From NCBI GenBank assembly GCA_009760855.2, contig WPIO01000151.1:272501-336500 (forward strand): a DNA stretch of 64,000 nt, given 5' to 3'. Position 1 is the first letter of the stretch. Each line of letters opens with the position of its first letter. Under the pieces are notes generated by a model. It had not been told where the DNA came from and did not search any database. It saw nothing but the letters and a program-made list of their open reading frames with translations. The position numbers and the translations under genes are program-made. Positions 23,431 through 32,660 of this stretch are shown here, in pieces. This stretch comes from Cristatella mucedo. Its lineage: Eukaryota; Bryozoa; Phylactolaemata; Cristatellidae.

Positions 23431-24509
23431 AATCGTGGATCAATCATTGTCGCCACTGTATACAGGGCTTCCTGCTCGATACTGTCAAAGCGTTCATTCA
23501 ATGAGTTGATTAGGGTTGACCTCATAGTCTTTACACCTGCATCTGTGCAGTCCTTCTTCAACAGGTTCCGCAGAGCTGTTACAATAGGAATAACTAGTGA
23601 TATACGTGCTGCTTCACGGCTAACTTCTCTTGTTGCCTCTTCAAACGGAGCAAGCACGGACACAGCATTTTCAGCCACGGACCACTGATGTGCAGTTGGG
23701 CAGGAAGTGCCAACGACTTCTGAACAGTAGAGGGTTAATGCACGACGCTGTTCACATAGACGACGCAGCATGTAAAACGTTGAGTTCCATCTTGTGCTCA
23801 CGTCTTGTAACAGCTGGTGGTCTGGCAAACCCAGTTCAGCCTGCAACTCCTTGAACCGACCACTCGCAGAGGAAGAATGTTTAAAATGACCAACTAATTT
23901 CTTTCCGATACTTATTATGTCTGATACTCCCCGCTGACTGAGCAATCCGTCATGCACACATAACTGCATGGTATGTGCAAAGCACCCGAAGCTTTTTATG
24001 TTGGCATCACGAAAACATTTTGATATGTTCGCCGCATTGTCTCGAAGTACGACATGACAGCGTCCAAAGCTAATGTTCCATTTGTCAAGCATCTGCTGAA
24101 AGGCAGTCATCAGTCCAGCAGCAGTGTGATGACCAGCAAATGGCATGCAATCCAACACAAAACTCATGTTTTCAAACTCCTCTGTCAGCCAATGGGCAGT
24201 TAAGCCCATGAATGATTGCACAGTATTGTCTGCTGTCCATGTATCAGTGGTAAAGGACAGAAACGGAGTAGTTGCTGGATCGAGTATTACCAACAGCTGG
24301 GTGCAAACTTCATCATTAATTTCAGGAATGACTCTCTCTGCAAAATATTTTCGTGATGGAACAGTGTAACGCCTCTCTAAAACTCCCATGAGTTCAACAA
24401 AGCCTGCCTTCTCAACAATCTGAACCGGTTGCATATCTGTTATTATCATCTTAGCAATGGCACGGTGAATTCTCACTGATGAGCTGTTATTGATATCCCA
24501 TACTTTCAT
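23394..24509 (-). CDS. hAT transposase, catalytic part
   Basis: A 371-codon frame with typical RNase H-like hAT motifs: FTTDTWTADNTVQSFMGLTA (first catalytic Asp), CHVVLRDNAANISKCF (second Asp), FGCFAHTMQLCVHDGL and QDVSTRWNSTFYMLRRLCEQ. It ends DPRFKTQ and then loses frame in an AAAA run near 23420, where DPRFK normally continues into KFF. It is ZBED-related in style. It cuts and joins element ends in intact relatives. Confidence 0.9.
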   Translation of the reverse strand: MKVWDINNSSSVRIHRAIAKMIITDMQPVQIVEKAGFVELMGVLERRYTVPSRKYFAERVIPEINDEVCTQLLVILDPATTPFLSFTTDTWTADNTVQSFMGLTAHWLTEEFENMSFVLDCMPFAGHHTAAGLMTAFQQMLDKWNISFGRCHVVLRDNAANISKCFRDANIKSFGCFAHTMQLCVHDGLLSQRGVSDIISIGKKLVGHFKHSSSASGRFKELQAELGLPDHQLLQDVSTRWNSTFYMLRRLCEQRRALTLYCSEVVGTSCPTAHQWSVAENAVSVLAPFEEATREVSREAARISLVIPIVTALRNLLKKDCTDAGVKTMRSTLINSLNERFDSIEQEALYTVATMIDPRFKTQNSSHQKLH

Positions 24510-24819
24510 GCATGCAACTTGTTCGGGAATCGTTTTTCTGGATCATGACTTTGCCTATTGCACCAGGTGTAACATTCGGCAGTGCTGCAGTTTCAGCCTT
24601 CTTCTTTGCATTAGCAATTTTGGTTTGCATTTCGTTGTATTCTTTATAATGTTTTGAGCGAAGATGTGTCAGCATGGCCGAAGTTGAAAATTTTTTGGGC
24701 TCATCTGGTTTACCACGTGACAAGATGCTTGGACACAGCAAACACTGGGATTTTGAGCTGTCACCGTCCTTTTCTCTGAAGTATTCCCAAACTGGACTGT
24801 TTTTCATTTTGTCTGTCAT
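24487..24819 (-). CDS. hAT transposase, BED zinc-finger part
   Basis: The first 110 residues of the transposase start MTDKMKNSPVWEYFREKDGD. The spacing of C-L-L-C, then H-L-R-S-K-H about 30 residues later, fits a BED finger, which binds transposon-end DNA. The frame ends MHESMGYQ and overlaps the next frame (starting at 24509) by 23 bases in another phase, so a frameshift separates DNA binding from catalysis. Confidence 0.85.
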   Translation of the reverse strand: MTDKMKNSPVWEYFREKDGDSSKSQCLLCPSILSRGKPDEPKKFSTSAMLTHLRSKHYKEYNEMQTKIANAKKKAETAALPNVTPGAIGKVMIQKNDSRTSCMHESMGYQ

Positions 24820-26033
24820 CTAGTTAAAAATAAAACACAATTAAAAGACTTTTGGATTTATTTATAAGGCCGCCCTTTACGCGTATAGCCAGCAATTTAT
24901 GCGCACTGCACGCACACACACGCATTCTCCACGGCAGTCACACTGACCTGGTCCTATGTACAGAATTCAAATACGTGAATGCAGCCCCGTTTTAGGTTAC
25001 GTACTTCAGCGGGGCGCGATTAACTGCCAAAAGCTGTCGCGGCACACCAGACCAACCAAAATGTGTTCAGTGACTTCTGTAGTGACGCGGTCTGGCGCTA
25101 GCAACACTGCGCACTACGCAAAACTCAAATTTCGGAAAAAAGCGCAAAAGATATACAGTGCTAGTGGTGTTGTTACCTGCACGGATTTGCAAGTTGTCTC
25201 GCCTTGGCTGCAGAGTGACTGCTATTGCAATGAAGGTATACCGTGAAGAAGTTCCGCACGCTTCCGCCAAGTGCGGCTTCGTGAGACCAAATGCACTGCG
25301 AACGAATCTATGGTGCGGCCTGACCGACGACGGGCTGCCGCTCGCAGCGTTCCGCTCTGACGTCTGAGAATCTAACCGCGCTCGGAAACGTTCCGCCGCG
25401 AGCCGAGGTCAAAACCATGTCGTTACGACCTGACGTCGGAGTGCTCAATCAGCGTCTGAACGTCCTCTCGGCCTCCCCACCCTCTCCCGACGCAGAGCGC
25501 AGGGACGTCGGGCCAGCTCCTTCCTCTTATAAATGGAACGAGTAATATATTCAACCAAAATTCGAAAAATCCGGCCAAATCCGGCCAAGTTTTGGCCGGA
25601 GCCGGAGCCGGATTTGTAAATTGGCCGGAATTCGGCCGGAGCCGGAGCCGGAGCCGAATTCCGGTACAGCCCTAGTGGGGACATCAATCTACCACAAACT
25701 TTTGCCAGCTGTCGGGAGGGTTTGGAACGAACAATGGCCCAACAGTGCGAAAACAAGGCATGCATGGAAAATAAGGGTTGCCGAAGGAGTAAAACAGGAG
25801 GGGAGAGGGAGACCCCTCGATTCCGGCAGTCGTCTAGTGTGTGTAGACTGGGCTTGGCCGGCATAGCTTAAAATAAAGATTTTGGTGTTGGAGCCAGCAG
25901 ACTTGTTGCTCAGTCGCGCTATCTAGCCCGACGACAGGTCGTGCTGAGGGCTGTCACAGCTAGTATGCTGGTTTTATCATCATTTATTTGAGAAAGCCTG
26001 CTGCCATATACGTGCAGGTATCATCAATATATG

Positions 26034-26766
26034 TGTAACCGGGTTCCAGGGGTCAGAGGCTAATTCCCGCCAAACCCCACCATACTCCGGCCACGCTGCC
26101 GCTCTCCATCCCGCCGAGCTAGGGTAAGACGAGCGGCCGTCAGGTTAAACATCCTTATAATAACGCATGCGCCAACAACAACTGGGGAACTTAACAAGTC
26201 TACAGGGAGGATCCTATACATTACACACTATGGGAGCGCAAGATGACGCAGCAAGCACGAACAAACGTGTTAGTTGGGGTTAGTCGGCTTCCGCAGTCCT
26301 GTCGTTGTACCGACTCCGAGTCCAACAGTACGAGCGTACGCCGTCCAAAACCCGGCTGGCTGAGTAACTGCTGGCTAGTCCGAGTCGACAACTACCACAG
26401 TCGTAAGCTTCCGCCGAAAGACGCCAACATACGGGGGGGGGTCAGGAACACGCTACACGGGGAACGCGGTATAAACAAGTCAACAACGAGCGAGCTATCC
26501 AGCTCCACTCGGGCCTTGGGTACTCGTTCCCTTGTGTGCGTGGCAGCATCACCGGAGCACGCCTGCACGAATCCAGGTGCATAACTCGGCGAGACCGGGA
26601 GCCTCTAACACTACGACTTACTTGTCCAACTTCCCGCACCCAAGAGCCCCGGTGATCTCTCGTCACCACACATCCGGCACTGCATAGGTCTGACCCGGCC
26701 TAGCCGGTGACCCTAACCCTCACTATAGCCGTCCGGTCCCAGCCAACCGAACCCAGCCTGGGTACA
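26034..26766 (+). repeat. Solo LTR with 4-bp duplication TATG
   Basis: The 733 bp unit runs from TGTAACCGGG to CTGGGTACA and is flanked by TATG on both sides (26030-26033 and 26767-26770). TATAAA at 26470-26475 is the likely promoter box of the LTR. It is inverted relative to 7227-7965 and closely similar to it. It splits the old minus LINE cleanly. Confidence 0.88.
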
Positions 26767-27627
26767 TATGTAGCAAGGGAGTGGAGATAATCCAACGTGC
26801 TGGAGTGCTGAGAGGGATCAAAGCAGAGGTACAATTGAGTGTCTCCGGCATACAGTTGAAAGCCTCGTATTCATCTGGGAATAACATCGGCAAGTGAAAC
26901 AGAGAGTACAAACCGTGAAGAGAACGGGACTGAGAACATAGCCCTGAGGTACACCATATTTCAGAGGTTCCTCGTCGATCTGTGTCCATTCGTATCAATA
27001 CTATGCAGTATCTCACTGAGACAATACCTGAGCCATTGCAATGCTGTTCTAATGGTGCTCAGCTGAAGTGAGAGGCCCTCCAAAAAAACTTGGCGATCGA
27101 TAGCATCAAGAGCTGTCGGAAGATCCAGAAAACCAAGCAAATTTACTCTACTTAAGTCTGCATACTCAAGTAGGTCGTTTTACACCAGAAACGATGATGA
27201 TGCTGTCGAGTAATTAGCTCTAAAACTAGACTGAAACTTACTAGCAAGGCTTGAAGTTATGGCATATGGGTTAGTTGGTCTGCCGCAACTCATTCCAGCA
27301 TCTTCGTTAGGAAAGGCAGGAAAGAGACTCGGCTGAAGTTGCTCAACTTCTCTCGGTCTACTGCTGCTTTCTTGGGTTGCGGCCTAACTACAGAATTTTC
27401 CTAATTGTGCTGGGTCGTGAACTGAGGCTAATGGCATATTGATGACGTTAGTTCGGCATGGCAGCAGATCTATGCATCGAAGAAGCAGGACAGTCGGTAT
27501 CGGGTCCTGAGGACTATTTGTCATCTTCGATTGGGATATGAGGCTCTGTACGAGGTCATTAGTGGTCTCCTTGAATGTATACCTAAAGTTGCCGCTTGGA
27601 ATTTAGGGATATGATTTCAGGAGCTTC

Positions 27628-27792
27628 ACCGAGCGGGTTTGGTCCAGTTATTAAGATGCTCGCCCTGACCAATGAGTGGCTGAGGTCGTGGGCTCGAGTA
27701 CCGAGGTAGATGTGAAGCACTTGAATAGAAAGAAGAAATTTAAATTGAGAAATTGAGTTCTCTCGGGGTGCTATTCAAACGAATAATATTTA
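27628..27792 (+). mobile_element. tRNA-derived SINE (family I)
   Basis: It starts ACCGAGCGGGTTTGGTCCAG (A-box region). A B box GGGCTCGAGTACC follows, then GTGAAGCACTTGAATAGAAA, a short duplicated stretch, TTGAGTTCTCTCGGGGTGCT and an AT-rich tail. It is inserted in the old minus LINE. Confidence 0.8.
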
Positions 27793-28499
27793 TTAGATAT
27801 TTGCTGCCGCCTTAGAGAAGAACTCCCTAATCTTGAATATTGTGTCGATAAAGAAGCATGGAAAGCGATCAGCTATATCGCTGCAAAGTTCTCGAGGTAA
27901 GGAGCTAAGCTGGGAGCGGTTATAAAGATGTTTGATCGTGGACAACAGCATTTTTGAATTGTGCATCTGTAAATCAACCATGTTTACTTAGAAGCTAGAC
28001 TTGGCTTTTGCTTGGATCGATTGGTACGATTTACAGTAGTCCTAGTAGGACTGTCGATGGACAGTCGAACTTGATCTTTGTTATGCTTTTTCAAGCTTGT
28101 GCTTAGTAGACCTAGCTGTTTTAATGTCTGTGGTAAACCGCAAGCAATCTGGGCGAGGGAGAAAAGGTTACTAACTCAGAGTTGAAAACTCGATTATATG
28201 AGCTAGTGTCCTGTTGTAGCAATCTGACAATGATTGCATGCCAGAGTAGGGAGAAAGCAGCAGAGGCGAAGCAGACACTGTAGCATGGGCGACATCGACA
28301 TCAAAGGTCTTGTGGTTTTGCGATGCACGGGTGAATCTAGATGAGGAGGATGGCACACATTGCAAACTGAATGAGATCTGCATGCGGTCAGATAAGTAGA
28401 ATTTGGTAATAATTGGTGATTATTGTCTGCAGTTATAGATGATTTGGCAGAGAGTGTGACGCTTGATCTTACTAAGGCCATGCATATGAGCCTCAAGAG

Positions 28500-29640
28500 A
28501 TAGTGAGCTTCACTCAAGGCCTCGAGGAGCCAACCAGCCACCACAGATGCTTTCGGGTACTGTGCACTATGCAACCTACGCGTATCCTATCGAATTAAGG
28601 CTTTGGAATGCGCTCGAAAGCTACCAAAGGCAACGAGCAGTCCACTTCTTTGGAATAGTTGGCAGGAGTTATTCTTGACCTATATAGTTATCTCCAGAAG
28701 TTGCGGTAGTTGGCAATACATGCCACAGAAATGGTAGTAGGGAAAGAAAAGACTAGAAAACGGCAGAGCAAACCAAGTGTCAGAAACAGCTATCCTTGCA
28801 CTTTGACTGCAGCCGATGCTTATTGCAATATGGCCGTCCGGGTCTGTCAGGTGCGTAGGTGTGCATCCATCGATCTCAGCTTGAGCATTTTAAGTGACTG
28901 AACCGTACAGACTTTATAGCCGTGCCTGACCTTGGTTTGTCATTGTAAAAGATCTTGGTTATTTGCAACATCTTGACCAGCCGTTGCGGTCGGCTGGGAA
29001 GCTAGAGCTGAATTATACCCGGCTACGTGTAACCAACAGCAGCAACCCATAAAATATTTTAGCTCTGTACATGTTGGCATGTATTAAAACGTTCCTTCAA
29101 TATTATCCGAGCTCGGTCCCGTGGAGTTGCCTTCTGCCTGCTCATGTGTAGAGCAACAGGATCAATGCAGCTGTAGTGTCATGCATGCGGTCTAGCGGTT
29201 AAGGTGCTGGCACCGACCAAGGTCTGAGGTCGTGGGCTCGAGCCCCGATGCATATGTGAAGCGCCTGAATAGAGATTAAATTCTCTTGGGGTGCTATATA
29301 AATTAATTAATTACATATGCAATTTTCGCACAATTGTAGCTTCTAGATCAAACCTTGACAAAGGTTTGCCCATGAAAAAACAGCAATGCAATGCTCGTCA
29401 TGTTGCGAACCATGACTTAACAAGCTCGGAGCTGGGTGAGTTTTTCCATGCCTTGGAGTGAATGCAAACTCCAGGCCGTGGTACATATGAGTGCCTAAGT
29501 GCTGCAATGAATGCTGCCATTGTTTAACGTTAGCTAACTTTGCAGCCCTAGGCATCCCTATCAATAGCCCACGGACATCCAAGCTCCATGTGCCAGCAGG
29601 CTTCGGTCTGCATAAAAATATCTCTGACAATGCTAAGTAT
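28500..29640. repeat. Segment A of a diverged duplicated block
   Basis: It aligns in patches with 38800-39795: GCTTTCGGGTAC near 28549 with 38867, GAGCTCGGTC near 29108 with 39433, AGAGCAACAGGATCAATGC near 29150 with 39475, and the end near 29550-29635 with 39705-39795. A SINE (29185-29318) interrupts this copy. No protein is recognised on either strand. It may be an unnamed non-autonomous repeat or an old segmental duplication. It ends where the Nav fragment begins. Confidence 0.6.
29185..29318 (+). mobile_element. tRNA-derived SINE (family I)
   Basis: It has GCGGTCTAGCGGTTAAGGTG (A-box region), B box GGGCTCGAGCCCC, then GTGAAGCGCCTGAATAGAGA, TTAAATTCTCTTGGGGTGCT and ATATAAATTAATTAATTA. It is the cleanest copy and shows the full LINE-like 3' hairpin. 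Confidence 0.87.
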
Positions 29641-30896
29641 CATCCGATTTTTCCGGGTTGGAAGTAATCCTGCAGTCGATCAAATCTATGCGAGGCGTCA
29701 GGAAGCTTCTTTTTATTTTGATATATGCAATTCCCGGTCTTTTCAACATCGCTGCGTTGCTCTTCCTTTTTATGTTCATATTCTCCATCATACGCATGAG
29801 CCAGTTAAAAAAACGTGGCAATCAACCAAAACGGTTTCTCAGCTCTCACCAGCACGGTGAATTTTAAAACCAGATTCAGCAACATGTCCATCCTGTTTCG
29901 AATAATCGCGGTTGCCTGCTAGAATGACGTTTTCAATGCTTTAATGCTTGTGCCGCCCTATTACAATAACACCTAATATCTATTGCCCAACGGCACAGAA
30001 TTCAAATACGTAGCTGGAACCTGCAGCAATACTTTTAGCGCCCTGATTATCCTTATGTTGTATTTGTTCTTAACGAATATTATCATAGTCAACATTTACA
30101 TAGCCGTCCCATTGGAGAGCTACGACAATGCGAACTGGCAAGAAGAGACGGGGATAGTCGATGACGACATCGACATGTTCTACAACGTGAGGGAAACGTA
30201 CGATCCTTTTGCCACACAGTAAATACTTGATTCGAGTCGAGCAGAGTCAAGCTTTGACTCTGCTCGACTCGCTGGAGCCGCCACTACGCATGCCCCAGCC
30301 AAACAGCATGGCAATCGTCGCTTTCAACCCACCAATCTGTATTGCCTCGACCGGCCGACGGCGCTCGGGAAGCGGGCTTTTCACAACATCAAAGACAACG
30401 ACCCCAGCATGACCACAGAGCAGAAGTAGGCCAACGAAAAGCTCAAGCAGCAGATCGCGGTCAAGTACAAGTCCGCCTTCCCGAAGCGACTAAAGAAGCT
30501 AGTAATCTCCGCGACAGTGCAGCAAAAGAAAGAGAGCATTGCAGCCGAGACGTTGCAACGGGCATGGCGACGCCACAAAGTACAGAGTAATATAATGACC
30601 ATCAAGGAGCTCGCACTCGTCCCGACTCAGAAGGAAGAGGCCGAGGAGGACGCACGGTCGCTGAAGCGAAAGCTAAGCAACGTCGTGGCACGCGCATTGG
30701 TAGCTCCATGGGCCGCCTATCGAGAAGAGGCAGTGCGCGCAGCCTACGAAGCATTGACTCGAACGCTCTGCGCGTCTCTGAGCACAAAGGAGAGCAAACT
30801 TGAGTCAGCCAAGGCCAAATCTTCGGTCAATGTACACCCGATTGAAGAGTGGGTGACATCGCTCTCGGCCGTCGTGTCGCCTTTGGGATTTTGAAA
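29639..30896 (+). pseudogene. Broken voltage-gated sodium channel, domain IV S4 to IQ motif
   Basis: On the + strand, in changing frames: SIIRFFRVG then [20 protein letters not shown] (S4/S4-S5), [20 protein letters not shown] (S5), and SNMSILFRIIAVAC-stop-NDVFNALM (pore, with A at the domain IV filter site and a TAG where Trp is expected). Then NIIIVNIYIAVPLESYDNAN (S6) and DDDIDMFYNVRETYDPFATQ (EF-hand-like). After a shift come LLDSLEPPLRMPQPN, and after another shift KYKSAFPKRLKKLVISATVQ and AAETLQRAWRRHKVQ (IQ motif, calmodulin site), ending SAVVSPLGF. Stops occur near 29920, 29973, 30220 and 30427, with frame changes near 29665, 29850, 30222 and 30335. No intron is needed across this block, as in the usual last Nav exon. 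It lies upstream of, and on the same strand as, the N-terminus of another Nav gene. Confidence 0.88.
30233..30271. repeat. Perfect 18-bp hairpin inside the Nav remnant
   Basis: CGAGTCGAGCAGAGTCAA, a GCT loop, then the exact complement TTGACTCTGCTCGACTCG. It begins 11 bases after the stop and frame change at 30220-30222 of the Nav C-terminus. Confidence 0.95.
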
Positions 30897-31196
30897 TTCA
30901 AGTCTGGAATAGCTCAGCCTACTGCTAGCCAGTAAAGCAAGCCACTAAACTGACTAAGAAGGAGATGGAATAATAACACCCTTTAGTCACCATTTCAGGC
31001 GTATCACCCAATACTTTATATAAGACCAAAAAGAAAAAATTATGCATATTAGACTATACACGTATCCTATGATTATTATCTACAATTTAGTTGCACACAC
31101 AATTCTTACGCACGAACACCAAGCTATGAAAATAGTGCGTTTGGTGATGAAGCGATTAAGATGAAGAGGTGCACAGCACAGCTAAGAAGAGCAAGG

Positions 31197-31286
31197 TTAC
31201 TGCTCCTCTGAAGGCCTGACTTCAGTAGGAGATTCTTGAGTTAGTGCAGTATCTTCAACAGATGCGTCGTCAACTTCTTCCGCGTT
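31197..31286 (-). CDS. Possible short last exon, acidic tail
   Basis: On the minus strand an AG acceptor (ACGTATAG) precedes 29 codons and a stop: NAEEVDDASVEDTALTQESP then TEVRPSEEQ. This acidic, Ser/Thr-rich composition is typical of disordered C-termini. The frame is short and unsupported by other exons, so it may be chance. Confidence 0.2.
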   Translation of the reverse strand, partial: NAEEVDDASVEDTALTQESPTEVRPSEEQ

Positions 31287-31487
31287 CTATACGTAATGTA
31301 ATTTTAATTTTAATTAGAATACAGGGGTGCATAATTGACCCAGACAAACGAGAGCTCGCTGCATCTTTTTTACTATTTCGATCAACTTGTTAATGAATTT
31401 ACACTATTTAAAAAAAACGCGGTAGAGTGAAGCAGCGAAATTCGAAGCGGGAAGTAGCAAGAGGAGACTGTACATGGCAAAATAATA

Positions 31488-31511
31488 TGTATATATATAT
31501 ATATATATATG
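31488..31511. repeat. (TA)n microsatellite
   Basis: A short TA repeat of about 22 bases. Confidence 0.9.
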
Positions 31512-31610
31512 CTTCGTCATCGATTCATAAATATATACATTTTTCTATACATATATGTGAAATTGTTCATTTATTTCATGTTAATGGTTGTTCGGTGTCT
31601 TTAGATTCAC

Positions 31611-31876
31611 TAATCCTGGTACGGCCGTCTCCACCAAGTGCATAGGTGACTTGCCGAACGACGGCACGATTGCCTTTACTCTCGGGAGTTCCTCCCTCAT
31701 GACCGAACTGTCCACAATCGATCGCACGCCGACTCGGAGCTTCCAGAAGCTTCCTGGAGACCTATTGCTGCGTCACAAAAAAGCAGTTAAGCAGTTTTCG
31801 TCGGCTGGGTACCACGACCAATTAGCAACAATAAAGAAAGGCAGCACGTGGCTGCTGTTCCCTCCCCACTCTTGAG
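31611..31876 (+). CDS. Coding-like block, possible Nav C-terminal exon
   Basis: A good acceptor (GGTGTCTTTAG) at 31600-31610 opens FTNPGTAVSTKCIGDLPNDG, TIAFTLGSSSLMTELSTIDR and TPTRSFQKLPGDLLLRHK. Third codon positions are strongly G/C, as in the Nav exons and unlike the flanks. I do not recognise the protein. Its place after the Nav remnant on the same strand makes a distal C-terminal tail plausible. A minus-strand frame (31773-31970) overlaps the last third, so strand choice is not certain. Confidence 0.3.
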
Positions 31877-32341
31877 CCAGGAAGTCGTTTTCAGTGCATG
31901 CGTACATAATGATCTTTCGGGCTGCATCCTTCTCGAGAGCATCTTTATTGCTTTCAAACGTGCTGCCCATGCTGACGATGCCAGTAGCAAAACTAGGCCC
32001 GGCTGTATCTCGCTGTTGCCACCTTCAATGCAGCTGCCAATTGTTGTCTCGCTTGTTGTTAGGCAGTGTGGCAACTGTTTAAGCAAGACCGCGCCAGAAT
32101 TTGACCATTTGCCTTACCAGACCGAAGTGGCACTGGATGTGAGGGATTTTTTCTTCTTGCTCTGCGCATAAGGGGCGCGCAGTTGACATTGTCTGATCTA
32201 ACTAGCAGCCTAGTGCGTCTACGGGCATTATTTTGTATATAACACACACACACAGTCTCGGAAACGTTTACCTCCAACGTTGTGACTTCAACCACGAACT
32301 GGCTGACGAATTACTCTTCGTCCACAGCAGCGACAGAGTGA

Positions 32342-32449
32342 AAAGACGACACCGATGGTGGCTCTTTCAAGCGGTCGGATCTCGAGGGGCCTTTCGATGC
32401 CGAGCACGCGTGCTCGTACAGAGACTACCACCACCACTGCTACTTCTAA
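32342..32449 (+). pseudogene. Possible terminal coding block with poly(A) signal
   Basis: KDDTDGGSFKRSDLEGPFDA then EHACSYRDYHHHCYF ends at TAA 32447-32449, overlapped by AATAAA at 32448-32453. Codon choice is G/C-rich at third positions. The same frame is open upstream (TSNVVTSTTNWLTNYSSSTA) apart from a TGA at 32339-32341. I read it as a decayed C-terminus, perhaps of the Nav copy. No domain confirms this. Confidence 0.3.
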
Positions 32450-32544
32450 TAAATTTTCGATCCTAACGACAGTGAGCGTGGTGTTCGTTTAGTTATTGTG
32501 CTACGTGCCATGTACGTTTCGTCCGATTAACTCGACTTTATGTA

Positions 32545-32660
32545 GAGCACCAGTGCTTGTCCGTAGATTACACCTCTCGGTCAGCAGCTTACACCCTCGC
32601 GAAGCCGATAAGGCTCTTTTGCCGCTACACAAATGAGGCTGTGAAATTAGCTAAGATGTT
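32545..32660 (+). repeat. SINE family II fragment
   Basis: It carries the family's conserved end, ACACAAATGAGGCTGTGAAA then TTAGCTAAG, at about 32626-32654. The tRNA-like head is not clear in this copy. Confidence 0.35.

Larger units (their letters stand above)
22467..25674 (-). mobile_element. Complete hAT transposon with 8-bp duplication
   Basis: The 3,208 bp element has terminal repeats TAGGGCTGTACCGGA at the left and its complement TCCGGTACAGCCCTA at the right. GTGGGGAC is directly repeated on both sides (22459-22466 and 25675-25682), a perfect 8-bp duplication as expected of hAT. Both ends carry many subterminal GCCGGA units, probably transposase binding sites. It encodes a BED-finger transposase on the minus strand, with two frame breaks. 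The perfect duplication suggests a fairly recent insertion. Confidence 0.93.
22292..25966 (+). repeat. LTR-like insert of about 460 bp, itself split by a hAT
   Basis: Removing the hAT and one duplicate leaves 22292-22466 plus 25683-25966. It starts near TGCGTGAAGG and ends near GGGCTGTCAC, with AGCT at both borders in the surrounding LINE. An AATAAAG lies about 95 bases from the right end, as in an LTR R/U5. No homologous copy is seen in the window, so the LTR label is an inference. Confidence 0.45.
21990..28480 (-). mobile_element. Old minus LINE split by several later insertions
   Basis: LINE sequence on the minus strand occurs at 21990-22291, 25967-26033, 26771-27620 and 27795-28480. In order these cover the RT tail, RT (26775-27420) and the linker region (28171-28383: QISFSLQCVPSSSSRFTRAS). 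Joined in order they form one LINE. The breaks are filled by an LTR-like unit with a hAT in it, a solo LTR and a SINE. All four pieces are strongly decayed. Confidence 0.75.

Noticed and set aside
29922-30430. Stop codons in the Nav C-terminus as an edited or recoded gene
   Set aside because: Frame changes as well as stops are present, so a pseudogene or sequence error explains it better than recoding.
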